In this document: piece by piece, positions 1 to 5,810 of the stretch
Layout of the letters: every line of letters starts with the position of its first letter
Position numbering within the stretch: position 1 is the stretch's first letter
Assembly (NCBI GenBank): GCA_016840245.1
Contig: JAEOST010000003.1
Location: 1-6,766, forward strand
DNA: 6,766 nt
Direction: 5' to 3'
DNA from: Candidatus Thorarchaeota archaeon
Lineage (GTDB): Archaea; Asgardarchaeota; Thorarchaeia; Thorarchaeales; Thorarchaeaceae
Notes under the pieces: generated by a model
Told to the model about the DNA's origin: nothing
The model's input: the letters and a program-made list of their open reading frames with translations, nothing else
Database searches by the model: none
Program-made: the position numbers and the translations under genes

Positions 1-148
1 GAGCATATCGTTCCTGTTCTTCAGTCCACTTGTCAATGGAGATGCCCATAGTTTCTAGCTTGGCCAATGCTGTTTCATTGTCCAGTTCCTTCAGGAACTC
101 GTACACTGCTGGTTTGAGATTCTTACCGTTTATAGTCATCCAAATCAT
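1..148 (-). CDS. Hypothetical protein, N-terminal part only
   Basis: The first 49 codons of a leftward gene that runs off the left edge. From ATG at 148 it reads MIWMTINGKNLKPAVYEFLK and continues rich in Glu, Lys and Leu, ending near DKWTEEQERYA. No stop interrupts it, and the charged, helix-forming composition looks like real protein. I do not recognise the family. The start is uncertain: the frame stays open upstream to a TAG just before an ATG at 193, with further ATGs at 175 and 139. A weak AGGAT lies 13 bases before the ATG at 148, and no start has a convincing ribosome-binding site. It lies 140 bp downstream of the acetyltransferase on the same strand, so it may be a separate transcript with its own TATA-like box. 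No function can be assigned from this fragment. Confidence 0.5.
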   Translation of the reverse strand, partial: MIWMTINGKNLKPAVYEFLKELDNETALAKLETMGISIDKWTEEQERYA

Positions 149-228
149 AGCATTAAGCTGAATCCTATACCTCATTCTTCTGTAGGAATGCATGGACTAA
201 CTAGATAGTATTGATTTGCTTCTTTTCA

Positions 229-238
229 ATTTTAAATT
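229..238 (-). promoter_or_regulatory. Possible TATA box for the left-edge gene
   Basis: On the minus strand this reads AATTTAAAAT, an archaeal TATA-like element in the gap between the acetyltransferase stop and the left-edge gene. Transcription would start about 25 bases further left, near 205-208, which suits any of the ATGs at 193, 175 or 148. The surroundings are AT-rich, so a match by chance is quite possible. No clear BRE is seen beside it. Confidence 0.25.
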
Positions 239-288
239 GCGTACTAAAATGAAATTCCCATTTCGCACATCATCCATCAAACATCTAG

Positions 289-1236
289 TCAAAACAACCG
301 TTTGTACCATAGATGTCTATATCTCTCTTGGAAACCGTACTTCATATACAAACTTTTTGCCGCGAGATTAGTACTTCGAACCACAAGTTCAGATATTCTA
401 TGACCCTTAAGGAACGCGCGATGTAAAATCTCAAATAGCAAGGCCTGACCATAGCCATTCTGTCGATATTTTGGCAATATTCCCAGCCCATGGATTTGGA
501 GAACTTTATTCTTATACTCGCGATTTCTTGGCGCGATTGACCAACCTGTACATAGTCCAACAGGTCTGCCATTCACTTCACCCATGACCAAAAGATTTGA
601 ATCGAAGCTAGTGTGTCTGATTTGGGCTTTCAGTGACTCAACTGTTATTTCATCATAATCAGGACTATCTCTGAAAATGTCATTCTGGAGCTGTGCCCAT
701 GTTTCCAGCTCCTTCTTGATATCCAGAGTTTTAATTTTCAGACCCTGAGGTGGAACAACTATGGGTCTGATCGGTTCTTTACTTTTGAGCCGCATCTTAA
801 TCCACGAGTAATCATGTTTGAAACCGTGATATTCGGCAAATGCTATTGCATCGGGTCGAAAGCTAGGAATTCTACATACAAATGATCTTGATCCATTTTT
901 CTTCCCAGTCCGGAAAAGGTGTTCCAGAACCATTGAACCAATGCCTCTTTTCTGATAATCTGGATGCACTTGAACCATTATCCTGGAGCTTGGAGGTGAG
1001 GTGTTCTGGGAGAATATTGTACCAGCTGCTACTAGACAACTCTCAGAGTCTTGGATTTGAACGACGTCGCGACCGATTTCAACAGTTGGAAATGAAAAGG
1101 AAGACCGGAAGTACTCTCCACTAATTTCAACATGGTCTGGATTATCTCGTGAATCAATTGCATTGTATAAAGCTGCATAATCATCAAACATGGCATCATT
1201 TCCAGGTTCGAGTAAGAACGAGTCGGAAGCGGTCAT
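289..1236 (-). CDS. Tandem GNAT-family N-acetyltransferase (two GNAT domains)
   Basis: A 315-residue cytoplasmic protein made of two GCN5-related acetyltransferase domains. Domain 1 spans about residues 6-150, with the acetyl-CoA pyrophosphate-binding motif A as VHPDYQKRGIG (residues 90-100) and a closing FAEYHGF (133-139). Domain 2 spans about 167-315, with motif A as LPKYRQNGYG (254-263) and the typical motif B ending NLAAKSLYMKYGF (290-302). Both R/Q-x-x-G-x-G signatures are intact, so both halves may bind acetyl-CoA. The family transfers an acetyl group to an amine on a small molecule or protein, and the substrate cannot be read from sequence. Two-domain GNATs of this length include mycothiol synthase (MshD), but archaea are not known to make mycothiol and I would not transfer that name. 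The ATG at 1236 has a strong SD (GGTGG, 9-base spacing) inside the end of the upstream CARF-like gene, 4 bp away. The two are therefore co-transcribed and probably translationally coupled. The stop is TGA. Confidence 0.88.
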   Translation of the reverse strand: MTASDSFLLEPGNDAMFDDYAALYNAIDSRDNPDHVEISGEYFRSSFSFPTVEIGRDVVQIQDSESCLVAAGTIFSQNTSPPSSRIMVQVHPDYQKRGIGSMVLEHLFRTGKKNGSRSFVCRIPSFRPDAIAFAEYHGFKHDYSWIKMRLKSKEPIRPIVVPPQGLKIKTLDIKKELETWAQLQNDIFRDSPDYDEITVESLKAQIRHTSFDSNLLVMGEVNGRPVGLCTGWSIAPRNREYKNKVLQIHGLGILPKYRQNGYGQALLFEILHRAFLKGHRISELVVRSTNLAAKSLYMKYGFQERYRHLWYKRLF

Positions 1237-1240
1237 TGTT

Positions 1241-1927
1241 TCATCCCACCGTCTGTATTTTCTCTGGCATTTGAGGTGTATGCGAACACCATATGCGTCT
1301 CTTCCTTATCTGCTTATGATGAAGTACTGCACATCCAAGTTCCGTTATCTGAACGTGCTTATAGCGATCTATTCGTGATCTTGTTACGTAACCAGCTAAC
1401 TCTAAGTTACGGAGGTGTCGAGATAGTCCTGATTGTCTGATTCCGGTTTCTTCAGCCATTTCTTTCTGGTGTATAGGTTTGTCATAGTTCTGAAGACAAC
1501 TGAGTATCTCACGCTTTTGGTGAGTGAGGTTGACTATCTCTGAGGGCCAAACTTCAGAAACATTGAATATTTCATTACACCTAATAAAAAGTATAGACGC
1601 TTTGACAATCATGGCACAAATGCATGCCGCTAATGTCATCGTGCAATTCTTGGATGATATACTAAACTCAATATCACATTGGTCAAATTTCTGAGAATCT
1701 AAGGCATTAAGAGCTAAAGATAGAATGTTAGTGAAATCGTCTGACACAACTCTTACAGGTGAAACTTTGACACCAAGATTGGTAAATTTATTGATGATAG
1801 AATCAGCGTCATCATCCTGATTACTAGTATGGATAAGGATAAGCTCATCTATACTTCTTCTAACAGTTATATATTCAATGTTCCTCAGGTTTCCGAGGAA
1901 TGCAACATGGATTTTTGGTTTTGCCAT
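1241..1927 (-). CDS. CARF-like winged-helix transcriptional regulator (Csa3 / HFX_2341-type architecture)
   Basis: A 228-residue protein. The N-terminal half (about 4-120) looks like a CARF-type Rossmann domain: strand KIHVAFLG (5-12), strand DELILIHTS (28-35), a helix and strand around LGVKVSPVRV, the helix NILSLALNALD, strand DIEFSISS (85-92), then a hydrophobic helix TMTLAACICAMIV. The C-terminal half (about 136-205) is a winged helix of the ArsR/MarR kind: REILSCLQNYDKPIHQKEMA, then TGIRQSGLSRHLRNLELAGYV as recognition helix and wing. CARF-wHTH proteins sense cyclic oligonucleotides or similar ligands and control nearby or CRISPR genes. Here the usual glycine-containing loop after the fourth strand (S-T-G-S-K type) is replaced by SSKNC, so ligand binding is uncertain. 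Eight cysteines, three clustered at 95, 102 and 104, are unusual. GGAG lies 10 bases before the ATG at 1927. The gene is in an operon with the acetyltransferase, which it may control. No CRISPR array is visible. Confidence 0.65.
   Translation of the reverse strand: MAKPKIHVAFLGNLRNIEYITVRRSIDELILIHTSNQDDDADSIINKFTNLGVKVSPVRVVSDDFTNILSLALNALDSQKFDQCDIEFSISSKNCTMTLAACICAMIVKASILFIRCNEIFNVSEVWPSEIVNLTHQKREILSCLQNYDKPIHQKEMAEETGIRQSGLSRHLRNLELAGYVTRSRIDRYKHVQITELGCAVLHHKQIRKRRIWCSHTPQMPEKIQTVG
1246..1250 (-). promoter_or_regulatory. Ribosome-binding site of the GNAT gene, inside the upstream gene
   Basis: The minus strand reads GGTGG nine bases before the ATG at 1236, a good complement of the archaeal 16S 3' end. 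It overlaps the last codons of the CARF-like gene (Val-Gly then TGA). It fixes the acetyltransferase start and implies that ribosomes finishing the upstream gene cross this site. Confidence 0.7.
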
Positions 1928-1957
1928 TGTTTTCTAGCTCCATTGAAAGTGTTGAGA

Positions 1958-2227
1958 TCAAATCTTCATCCGATGTCGACCAAAACACTTCAGGTTATCA
2001 TTGATTTCTTTTGATGATGGTTGGGGTCTGAAGAATTTCCAGACCCCTGGGACCCACCCCTCATACAGGTTTTTTGTTACAATTCTTCCCCCGTCTGGAG
2101 TTTTTTGATCCCAAATAATGACACGAATTTTGAGTATATAAGCTGTCGATGGAACATCAAAACTAGGGCTATGCTTGAAAAGAGTGCATTCTCTGACAAG
2201 TCCTGTTAGGAAATCGGTAACAATCAT
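1958..2227 (-). CDS. Doubtful small hypothetical protein (89 residues)
   Basis: An open frame on the minus strand from ATG at 2227 (a TTG directly precedes it) to TGA. It fills most of the 351-bp gap between the tandem-HTH gene (51 bp upstream) and the CARF-like gene (30 bp downstream). The middle, AYILKIRVIIWDQKTPDGG, could form beta strands. The C-terminus is basic (GRHRMKI). I recognise no family. For it: the same strand as its neighbours and operon-like spacing. Against it: no ribosome-binding site, and the stretch also contains a TATA-like box and a GC-rich inverted repeat that could instead mark a leader region for the CARF-like gene. It could be a real small gene, a remnant, or chance. 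Confidence 0.3.
   Translation of the reverse strand: MIVTDFLTGLVRECTLFKHSPSFDVPSTAYILKIRVIIWDQKTPDGGRIVTKNLYEGWVPGVWKFFRPQPSSKEINDNLKCFGRHRMKI
2023..2047. repeat. Inverted repeat, 8-bp perfect arms, 9-base loop
   Basis: GGGGTCTG at 2023-2030 is matched exactly by CAGACCCC at 2040-2047. In a leftward transcript this would form a stable GC-rich stem about 95 bases before the CARF-like start codon. No T-run follows on either strand, so a simple terminator is unlikely. It may be an RNA hairpin in a leader or an operator. It lies inside the doubtful 89-residue ORF, so it could also be accidental. Confidence 0.45.
2134..2141 (-). promoter_or_regulatory. Possible TATA box for the CARF-like/GNAT operon
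   Basis: The minus strand reads CTTATATACTC here, the best TATA-box match in the left half. Transcription would begin near 2108-2112, giving a leader of roughly 180 bases before the CARF-like ATG, with the 2023-2047 hairpin inside that leader. The A-rich BRE expected just upstream is poor. The box falls within the doubtful 89-residue ORF, so both readings cannot hold in full. Confidence 0.3.
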
Positions 2228-2278
2228 CAAGCTTTTTCGGTTTTTCCAAAAATACTGTTACCTGTTTTCTAATTGCAC

Positions 2279-3952
2279 TTAGTATCGAGGTTCTGCAGAT
2301 GCAAGAGATTCGCGTTGAGAATCAATAGTTTCATCTACTAAGTTCTTACATTCCTCATTTAGTATGGTTAACCAAGAAACAACATCGTTCTTCTGTGCTT
2401 GCCATCTTTGATGCTCAACATCCCAAAATTGACCAGGAAATTGCCAGTGACCCCAGATACTATTACTAAGGGGAGAAATAGTGACTGGCCATTTAAGTGA
2501 ACGGAGTGTGTTCATCATCTTGGTTGAATCACCTACAGGCAGCTCGACGATCATGAGAAGATGCCTATTCTTTTCATAACGTAGGAACACTCTCGGAAGT
2601 TCTCTGGACCATGCATCTAGAAGACTAGCAGTTCTTCCATCTGTAGCTCTTAGTGCTATTCTCTCAACAAGACCAATGTTATGTACATCCCAATTTCTTC
2701 GGATTAGTCCTTCAGCTTTGAGCTTTTGCAACCGTTTCAAGAGCTTGGTTTGTCCAACAGAAAGCTCCTTCCTAAGCGCTCGCGTAGAAGTTAGTCCTTT
2801 TGTTACCAACTCAAAAATACTCATGTCAAGAGAGTCAAGATAGTGATCAGTCGTTCTAGCAGGATAGTCGATACGTTCCATGAGCTGGTCAATTGATTCT
2901 TCTCTGATTCTATGACCCCAACCTTCCATTGCTACCCATGGTATTTCCCAGCGATGCGTCTTTGTATTATAGTGATAAAACGAGTTTGAAACACCCACGG
3001 AGAAGGTTTCTGCAACATCACAAGCAATACCAAAGTTGTTTAAAATAGAGGTCATTTGTTCCAAGGAACGTGTGTTTTCTGCACAATCTGGCACAGCCAA
3101 TCGCGCTATAGACTGCCAAGGACCGTTGAGAATTGATCTCATATTATACAGAAATGGACATTTTGTGATGAGCTTAGTTGGGTCGCTCCATGATGGTCCT
3201 GAGAAAAGAACATGGAATGTCCTTATCCCAATAGTAGAGAAGGGAACTGTCGTGAACCCCATAAGGACATATTTACGTTTCAAATGATTAAATCGAGTGC
3301 AGACCCATGATTCGCTTAATCCAGTAATCTCTGCTATTTGATGATATGATGCATCCCTGTTTTTCATCAAAGCATCTACTATCTTCACCTCTACATGACT
3401 GAGCCTAACTACGATATTCTGAACTCTTTGGGTCATGTATTCTACATATTCTTCAAAATCCAATGACTTACCATAGCGAAACATGCACACGAACTCATGT
3501 ATGAGCGAGTCCAACTCACGATTCCCACCGAGTGCATCTATCCACGTCATAAGCTCAAAGGAATTGTAAATCAGGTTCGTACGGATCCGTTGTGATGGGA
3601 CAAGCTTCCATGCAGAAATCCATCTGTTTTTGTCAGTCTTCTTCAGAGATTGTCGTGTGAATTCAGAAGCAAGATCTCGTTTTGCTTCTGGGCATAAATC
3701 CTGAGGTAGTGAATTGAATAAGCACTCTCTAAAGGTTATAGCTTTGAGTGGTATCTTGCCTCCCACGACCTCATGAGTTAGTTGAAGTTCTCTATTCTCG
3801 ACAACATAATGTCCTCCAATCCGCTGAATATCCGACATTTCGATAATCGTTACTGACTGGGGGAGTGGTGGTGCTTCAAGTCGAAAGCGATTACTTATCA
3901 TCTTTGAACATTCAAGCCAAATCTCTGAAACTTGGGAGGTTAAATCTGTCAT
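2279..3952 (-). CDS. Tandem Lrp/AsnC-like HTH regulator with degenerate zincin-like N-terminus
   Basis: A 557-residue protein from ATG at 3952. A GTG at 3955 could add one residue, and an in-frame TGA lies just before it. Residue numbers here count from the GTG. Residues 187-342 are an HTH (IVDALMKN, then YHQIAEITGLSESWVCTRFNHLKRK) followed by an alpha/beta AsnC-like sensor ending FYHYNTKTHRWEIPW. Residues 374-518 repeat this plan: HTH with LTSTRALRKELSVGQTKLLKRLQKLKAEGLIRR, then a shorter sensor ending FWDVEHQRW. It is thus two Lrp-like units in one chain. Lrp proteins act as DNA-binding dimers or higher oligomers, and this chain may carry both halves. The first 185 residues include IGGHYVVENRELQL (46-59) and FRECLFNSLP (75-84), which resemble a zinc-metallopeptidase fold with the HExxH histidines lost (my inference). 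It is very probably a transcription factor, and the palindromes upstream suggest autoregulation. No clear SD precedes it. The stop is TAA. Confidence 0.8.
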   Translation of the reverse strand: MTDLTSQVSEIWLECSKMISNRFRLEAPPLPQSVTIIEMSDIQRIGGHYVVENRELQLTHEVVGGKIPLKAITFRECLFNSLPQDLCPEAKRDLASEFTRQSLKKTDKNRWISAWKLVPSQRIRTNLIYNSFELMTWIDALGGNRELDSLIHEFVCMFRYGKSLDFEEYVEYMTQRVQNIVVRLSHVEVKIVDALMKNRDASYHQIAEITGLSESWVCTRFNHLKRKYVLMGFTTVPFSTIGIRTFHVLFSGPSWSDPTKLITKCPFLYNMRSILNGPWQSIARLAVPDCAENTRSLEQMTSILNNFGIACDVAETFSVGVSNSFYHYNTKTHRWEIPWVAMEGWGHRIREESIDQLMERIDYPARTTDHYLDSLDMSIFELVTKGLTSTRALRKELSVGQTKLLKRLQKLKAEGLIRRNWDVHNIGLVERIALRATDGRTASLLDAWSRELPRVFLRYEKNRHLLMIVELPVGDSTKMMNTLRSLKWPVTISPLSNSIWGHWQFPGQFWDVEHQRWQAQKNDVVSWLTILNEECKNLVDETIDSQRESLASAEPRY

Positions 3953-4019
3953 CACTCATTGAATGTAACAAGTGACTTTAAGAGCTTCTCTTGTATTGAC
4001 TCCAAATTCGTCACTGTTT

Positions 4020-4030
4020 CAATAAATAAC
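4020..4030 (-). promoter_or_regulatory. Probable TATA box of the tandem-HTH gene
   Basis: The minus strand reads GTTATTTATTG. Transcription would begin about 25 bases to the left, near 3997-4000, leaving a leader of roughly 45 bases before the start codon. The 17-bp inverted repeat begins only 5 bp upstream of it, where the BRE and TFB would bind. A protein bound there could block or recruit initiation. Confidence 0.4.
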
Positions 4031-4034
4031 CCCT

Positions 4035-4051
4035 CACATTTCTGAAATGTG
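4035..4051. promoter_or_regulatory. 17-bp inverted repeat, candidate operator
   Basis: CACATTTC-T-GAAATGTG is perfectly symmetric around a single central base (4043). It sits directly upstream of the TATA-like box of the leftward tandem-HTH gene. The tight symmetry without a usable RNA loop points to a dimeric protein site on DNA. The tandem-HTH protein itself is the natural candidate, since Lrp-family regulators often control their own promoters. Confidence 0.55.
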
Positions 4052-4067
4052 TGTGTGCTTTTTCCAG

Positions 4068-4089
4068 AGTTGCTTCCTAGGAAGCAACT
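4068..4089. promoter_or_regulatory. 22-bp perfect palindrome, candidate operator
   Basis: AGTTGCTTCCT is followed with no spacer by its exact reverse complement AGGAAGCAACT. One such 22-bp palindrome is expected by chance well under 0.01 times in a window of this size (4^-11 per position). With no loop and no T-run after it on either strand, it is a poor terminator and a good DNA-binding site. Its centre is about 35 bp from that of the 17-bp repeat, between the two divergent genes, so one regulator could control both. Confidence 0.6.
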
Positions 4090-4392
4090 ATAGATTCATA
4101 ATGAAAATTCCAACGTTCTAATTTGAATACTCAGATGCTCTATTATTCTTGATAACAATGTCTTCACCTCCAAAAAATCCCGTAGAGCCGTGGTAGAAAT
4201 TACTGCGGCGTAAACTAGATCATTGAGATCTGGACAAATGCCAATAAAGAGAAGATCAATGCCTAGTTGATGGAATGTATCTTCCTGAGAATAGCGACTA
4301 CTCCAATGTCAAGTTGGAACCCAAAGTCTGCTCAGAAAGGTATCAATGATGTCAACCTGAATTACTCTTCTCAACTTTGTTTCACTTCGTTC

Positions 4393-5727
4393 ATGATCAA
4401 AATTCCTGACAATGATAAAATTGAGGGTAAAAGATTGACCAATAATCTTGATGAGCGGTCATCGAGCACTCCTGACGAATTCCTACAAGGACTAATTATA
4501 GATGATTCACTCTTTTCTGATGAATCAAATGAGAAACTATTGATGATACTAGACAAGAACAGTGGCTTAGCTCCTTATTCACATGAATTTAGCAAAGGCA
4601 ATTTGGATCCTCAAGTTATCTCGGGTTTCGTATCTGCCATGACGAGTTTCATGGGTGTGGTGACTGGCGAAAAACAGTCCCACTGGAAGACCGTATATGG
4701 GACAGATTCAGTGCTTCTCGTTGAACCAGGTGACTGGACAATTGGTGTTCTTGCAACCTCAAGAGAAACTAATGAAGCTCGTAGCAAATTGAGAAGTGCT
4801 GTTCTTGAGTTTGAAGATTGCTTTGCGGTCCTCAGGAACGCTGATGACATTGACGGTAGCGCTATTAGAGAATTTGATCAATATATTAGAAAGATGTTCG
4901 TAGATGAACGAATAACAGGTAGAACTCTTGTCATAAAAAGACTTGAATGGAGGAGTTCAATTTCTAATTTTGAATTACCAAGTGTTGCTTTTTCTGTTTC
5001 AAAGATTCTACTCGGTATCGAGGGTGCACAAACGGTCAGAGAGATAGCTGAGTTTCAGAACCTTCAAATCGAGGAAGTGATTAAGATTGTTTCCAAAGCA
5101 TTTTGGTACAATACAGTTTATCTGAAATTCATCCCCGCAGAAACTGATATCCTTACACTATCAGAAGGAACATCAACAATACTATTTCAAAAGACAAACC
5201 CACTGAATTTGACAAATGCAAGTTTGAATGTGATTGCCCGTTTTGATGGTCGCGCACCATTAATTCATTTCACGAGAAGCATGAATGAAGATGAATTGAA
5301 AGTCCTTCTGGATGACCTAGGTACTCTTGTCAATAAAGGCTTTGTCCAGAGAATTTCTGTGGAACGCCGTCGAGTTCTCCTCAATGAATGCATTCTCTCA
5401 TTTCTTTCCTCTCGAGGGGCCTCGATAATTGGTCATAAGCAAATGAAACAAATCTTTGACACAATTCGTAGAGTGGGGGGGACCCATCATCCTTGGATCA
5501 GTAGGGTCATGCTTACAGATAGGATACAAGCTCAATGTAAACTCGAAGAGAGTATGACGCCAACGGATTTGGATGATATGGCTAATGCGCTAGAGTTTTT
5601 CATTACGGAAATGGGCGAGCAGCTCTCAAAACGATACGTAGGGAGGGTCGTCGAGCGAATGCTTCGTAAAATCCGAAACGACTGCCAAGCTTCTTGGACT
5701 TCATATCTAACAAAACCGGTGAGCTGA
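4393..5727 (+). CDS. Longin/roadblock-like domain protein with wHTH-like segments
   Basis: A 444-residue protein from ATG at 4393. The frame is open to TTG 4267/ATG 4270, but those 42 extra residues are Ser/Thr/Asn-rich, little charged and unlike a domain, so I prefer 4393. No start has an SD. Residues 48-148 look like a longin/roadblock fold: strand LLMILDKNSGLAPYSHEF, helix DPQVISGFVSAMTSF (72-86), then strands VYGTDSVLLVE and WTIGVLATS and a long helix. In archaea, especially Asgard lineages, such domains occur near or partner with small GTPases. Two wHTH-like segments follow: 198-253 (ILLGIEGAQTVREIAEFQNL) and 276-323 (VIARFDGRAPLIHFTRSM, then LVNKGFVQRI). The helical C-terminal domain (328-438) has HHPW (365-368) and MTPTDLDDMANALEFFITEM. 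It is probably a cytoplasmic sensor or adaptor, with the exact role unknown. A G7 run near 5474-5480 keeps frame. It is likely co-transcribed with the kinase-like gene 83 bp downstream. Confidence 0.6.
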   Translation: MIKIPDNDKIEGKRLTNNLDERSSSTPDEFLQGLIIDDSLFSDESNEKLLMILDKNSGLAPYSHEFSKGNLDPQVISGFVSAMTSFMGVVTGEKQSHWKTVYGTDSVLLVEPGDWTIGVLATSRETNEARSKLRSAVLEFEDCFAVLRNADDIDGSAIREFDQYIRKMFVDERITGRTLVIKRLEWRSSISNFELPSVAFSVSKILLGIEGAQTVREIAEFQNLQIEEVIKIVSKAFWYNTVYLKFIPAETDILTLSEGTSTILFQKTNPLNLTNASLNVIARFDGRAPLIHFTRSMNEDELKVLLDDLGTLVNKGFVQRISVERRRVLLNECILSFLSSRGASIIGHKQMKQIFDTIRRVGGTHHPWISRVMLTDRIQAQCKLEESMTPTDLDDMANALEFFITEMGEQLSKRYVGRVVERMLRKIRNDCQASWTSYLTKPVS

Positions 5728-5731
5728 ACGG

Positions 5732-5745
5732 AATTATGCATAATT
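5732..5745. promoter_or_regulatory. 14-bp perfect palindrome, possible operator/promoter element
   Basis: AATTATGCATAATT equals its own reverse complement. It lies just after the stop of the longin-like gene and runs into ATAATTATAG (5740-5749), which could act as a TATA box for the kinase-like gene with a start near 5770 and a leader of about 40 bases. AT-rich palindromes arise by chance more easily than GC-rich ones, so support is moderate. Confidence 0.35.
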
Positions 5746-5810
5746 ATAGATTGAAAAAATATCCGGAAGAAATTCACAGCCTTGCACAAGGAACAGGAGA
5801 CATAAACTAG
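5736..5810 (+). CDS. Possible 24-residue leader peptide or microprotein
   Basis: ATG at 5736 opens a 24-codon frame (MHNYRLKKYPEEIHSLAQGT, then four residues) ending in TAG directly against the ATG of the PAS gene. GGTGAG (5719-5724) lies 11 bases before its ATG, within the end of the longin-like gene, and is a good archaeal SD. It is in the same frame as the PAS gene, separated by that single TAG. It may couple translation of the two genes, be a real microprotein, or be chance. The 14-bp palindrome overlaps its start. Confidence 0.3.
   Translation: MHNYRLKKYPEEIHSLAQGTGDIN
5795..5799 (+). promoter_or_regulatory. Ribosome-binding site of the PAS/kinase-like gene
   Basis: AGGAG lies 11 bases before the ATG at 5811 and supports that start over in-frame alternatives. 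The frame upstream is closed by TAG at 5808-5810. Confidence 0.5.

Larger units (their letters stand above)
3953..4392. other. Divergent intergenic region
   Basis: A 440-bp gap between the leftward tandem-HTH gene and the rightward longin-like gene. It holds two strong inverted repeats (4035-4051 and 4068-4089) and a TATA-like box for the leftward gene, listed separately. From about 4090 to 4392 I see no convincing gene. There are only tiny frames such as ATG 4159 (12 codons) and ATG 4238 (10 codons), neither with a ribosome-binding site, plus the open but protein-unlike frame that would extend the rightward gene to 4267/4270. No clear rightward promoter stands out. AT-rich spots near 4139 (CTATTATTC) and 4240 (CCAATAAAG) are weak candidates. 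Confidence 0.6.

Noticed and set aside
216..222. TTGCTTC upstream of the left-edge gene as a second half-site of the 22-bp palindrome
   Set aside because: The same 7-mer also occurs inside coding sequence near 3681 and 5835, so it is not specific enough.
289..1236. Mycothiol synthase (MshD) as the identity of the tandem GNAT protein
   Set aside because: Only the two-domain plan and length agree. The setting looks archaeal, and mycothiol is an actinobacterial product.
3976..3993. AAGAG-CTT-CTCTT inverted repeat near the tandem-HTH start
   Set aside because: Five-base arms are common by chance, and no flanking features support a role.
4068..4089. 22-bp palindrome as a transcription terminator
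   Set aside because: It has no loop, no T-run follows on either strand, and it lies between two divergent gene starts.
4238..4270. Ten-codon ORF (MPIKRRSMPS) overlapping the ATG at 4270, as a leader peptide
   Set aside because: It has no ribosome-binding site, and the ATG at 4270 is itself not the preferred start.
5474..5480. Run of seven G in the longin-like gene as a possible frameshift or slippage site
   Set aside because: The reading frame on both sides continues as one coherent protein (RRVGGTHHPW), with no sign of a switch to another frame.
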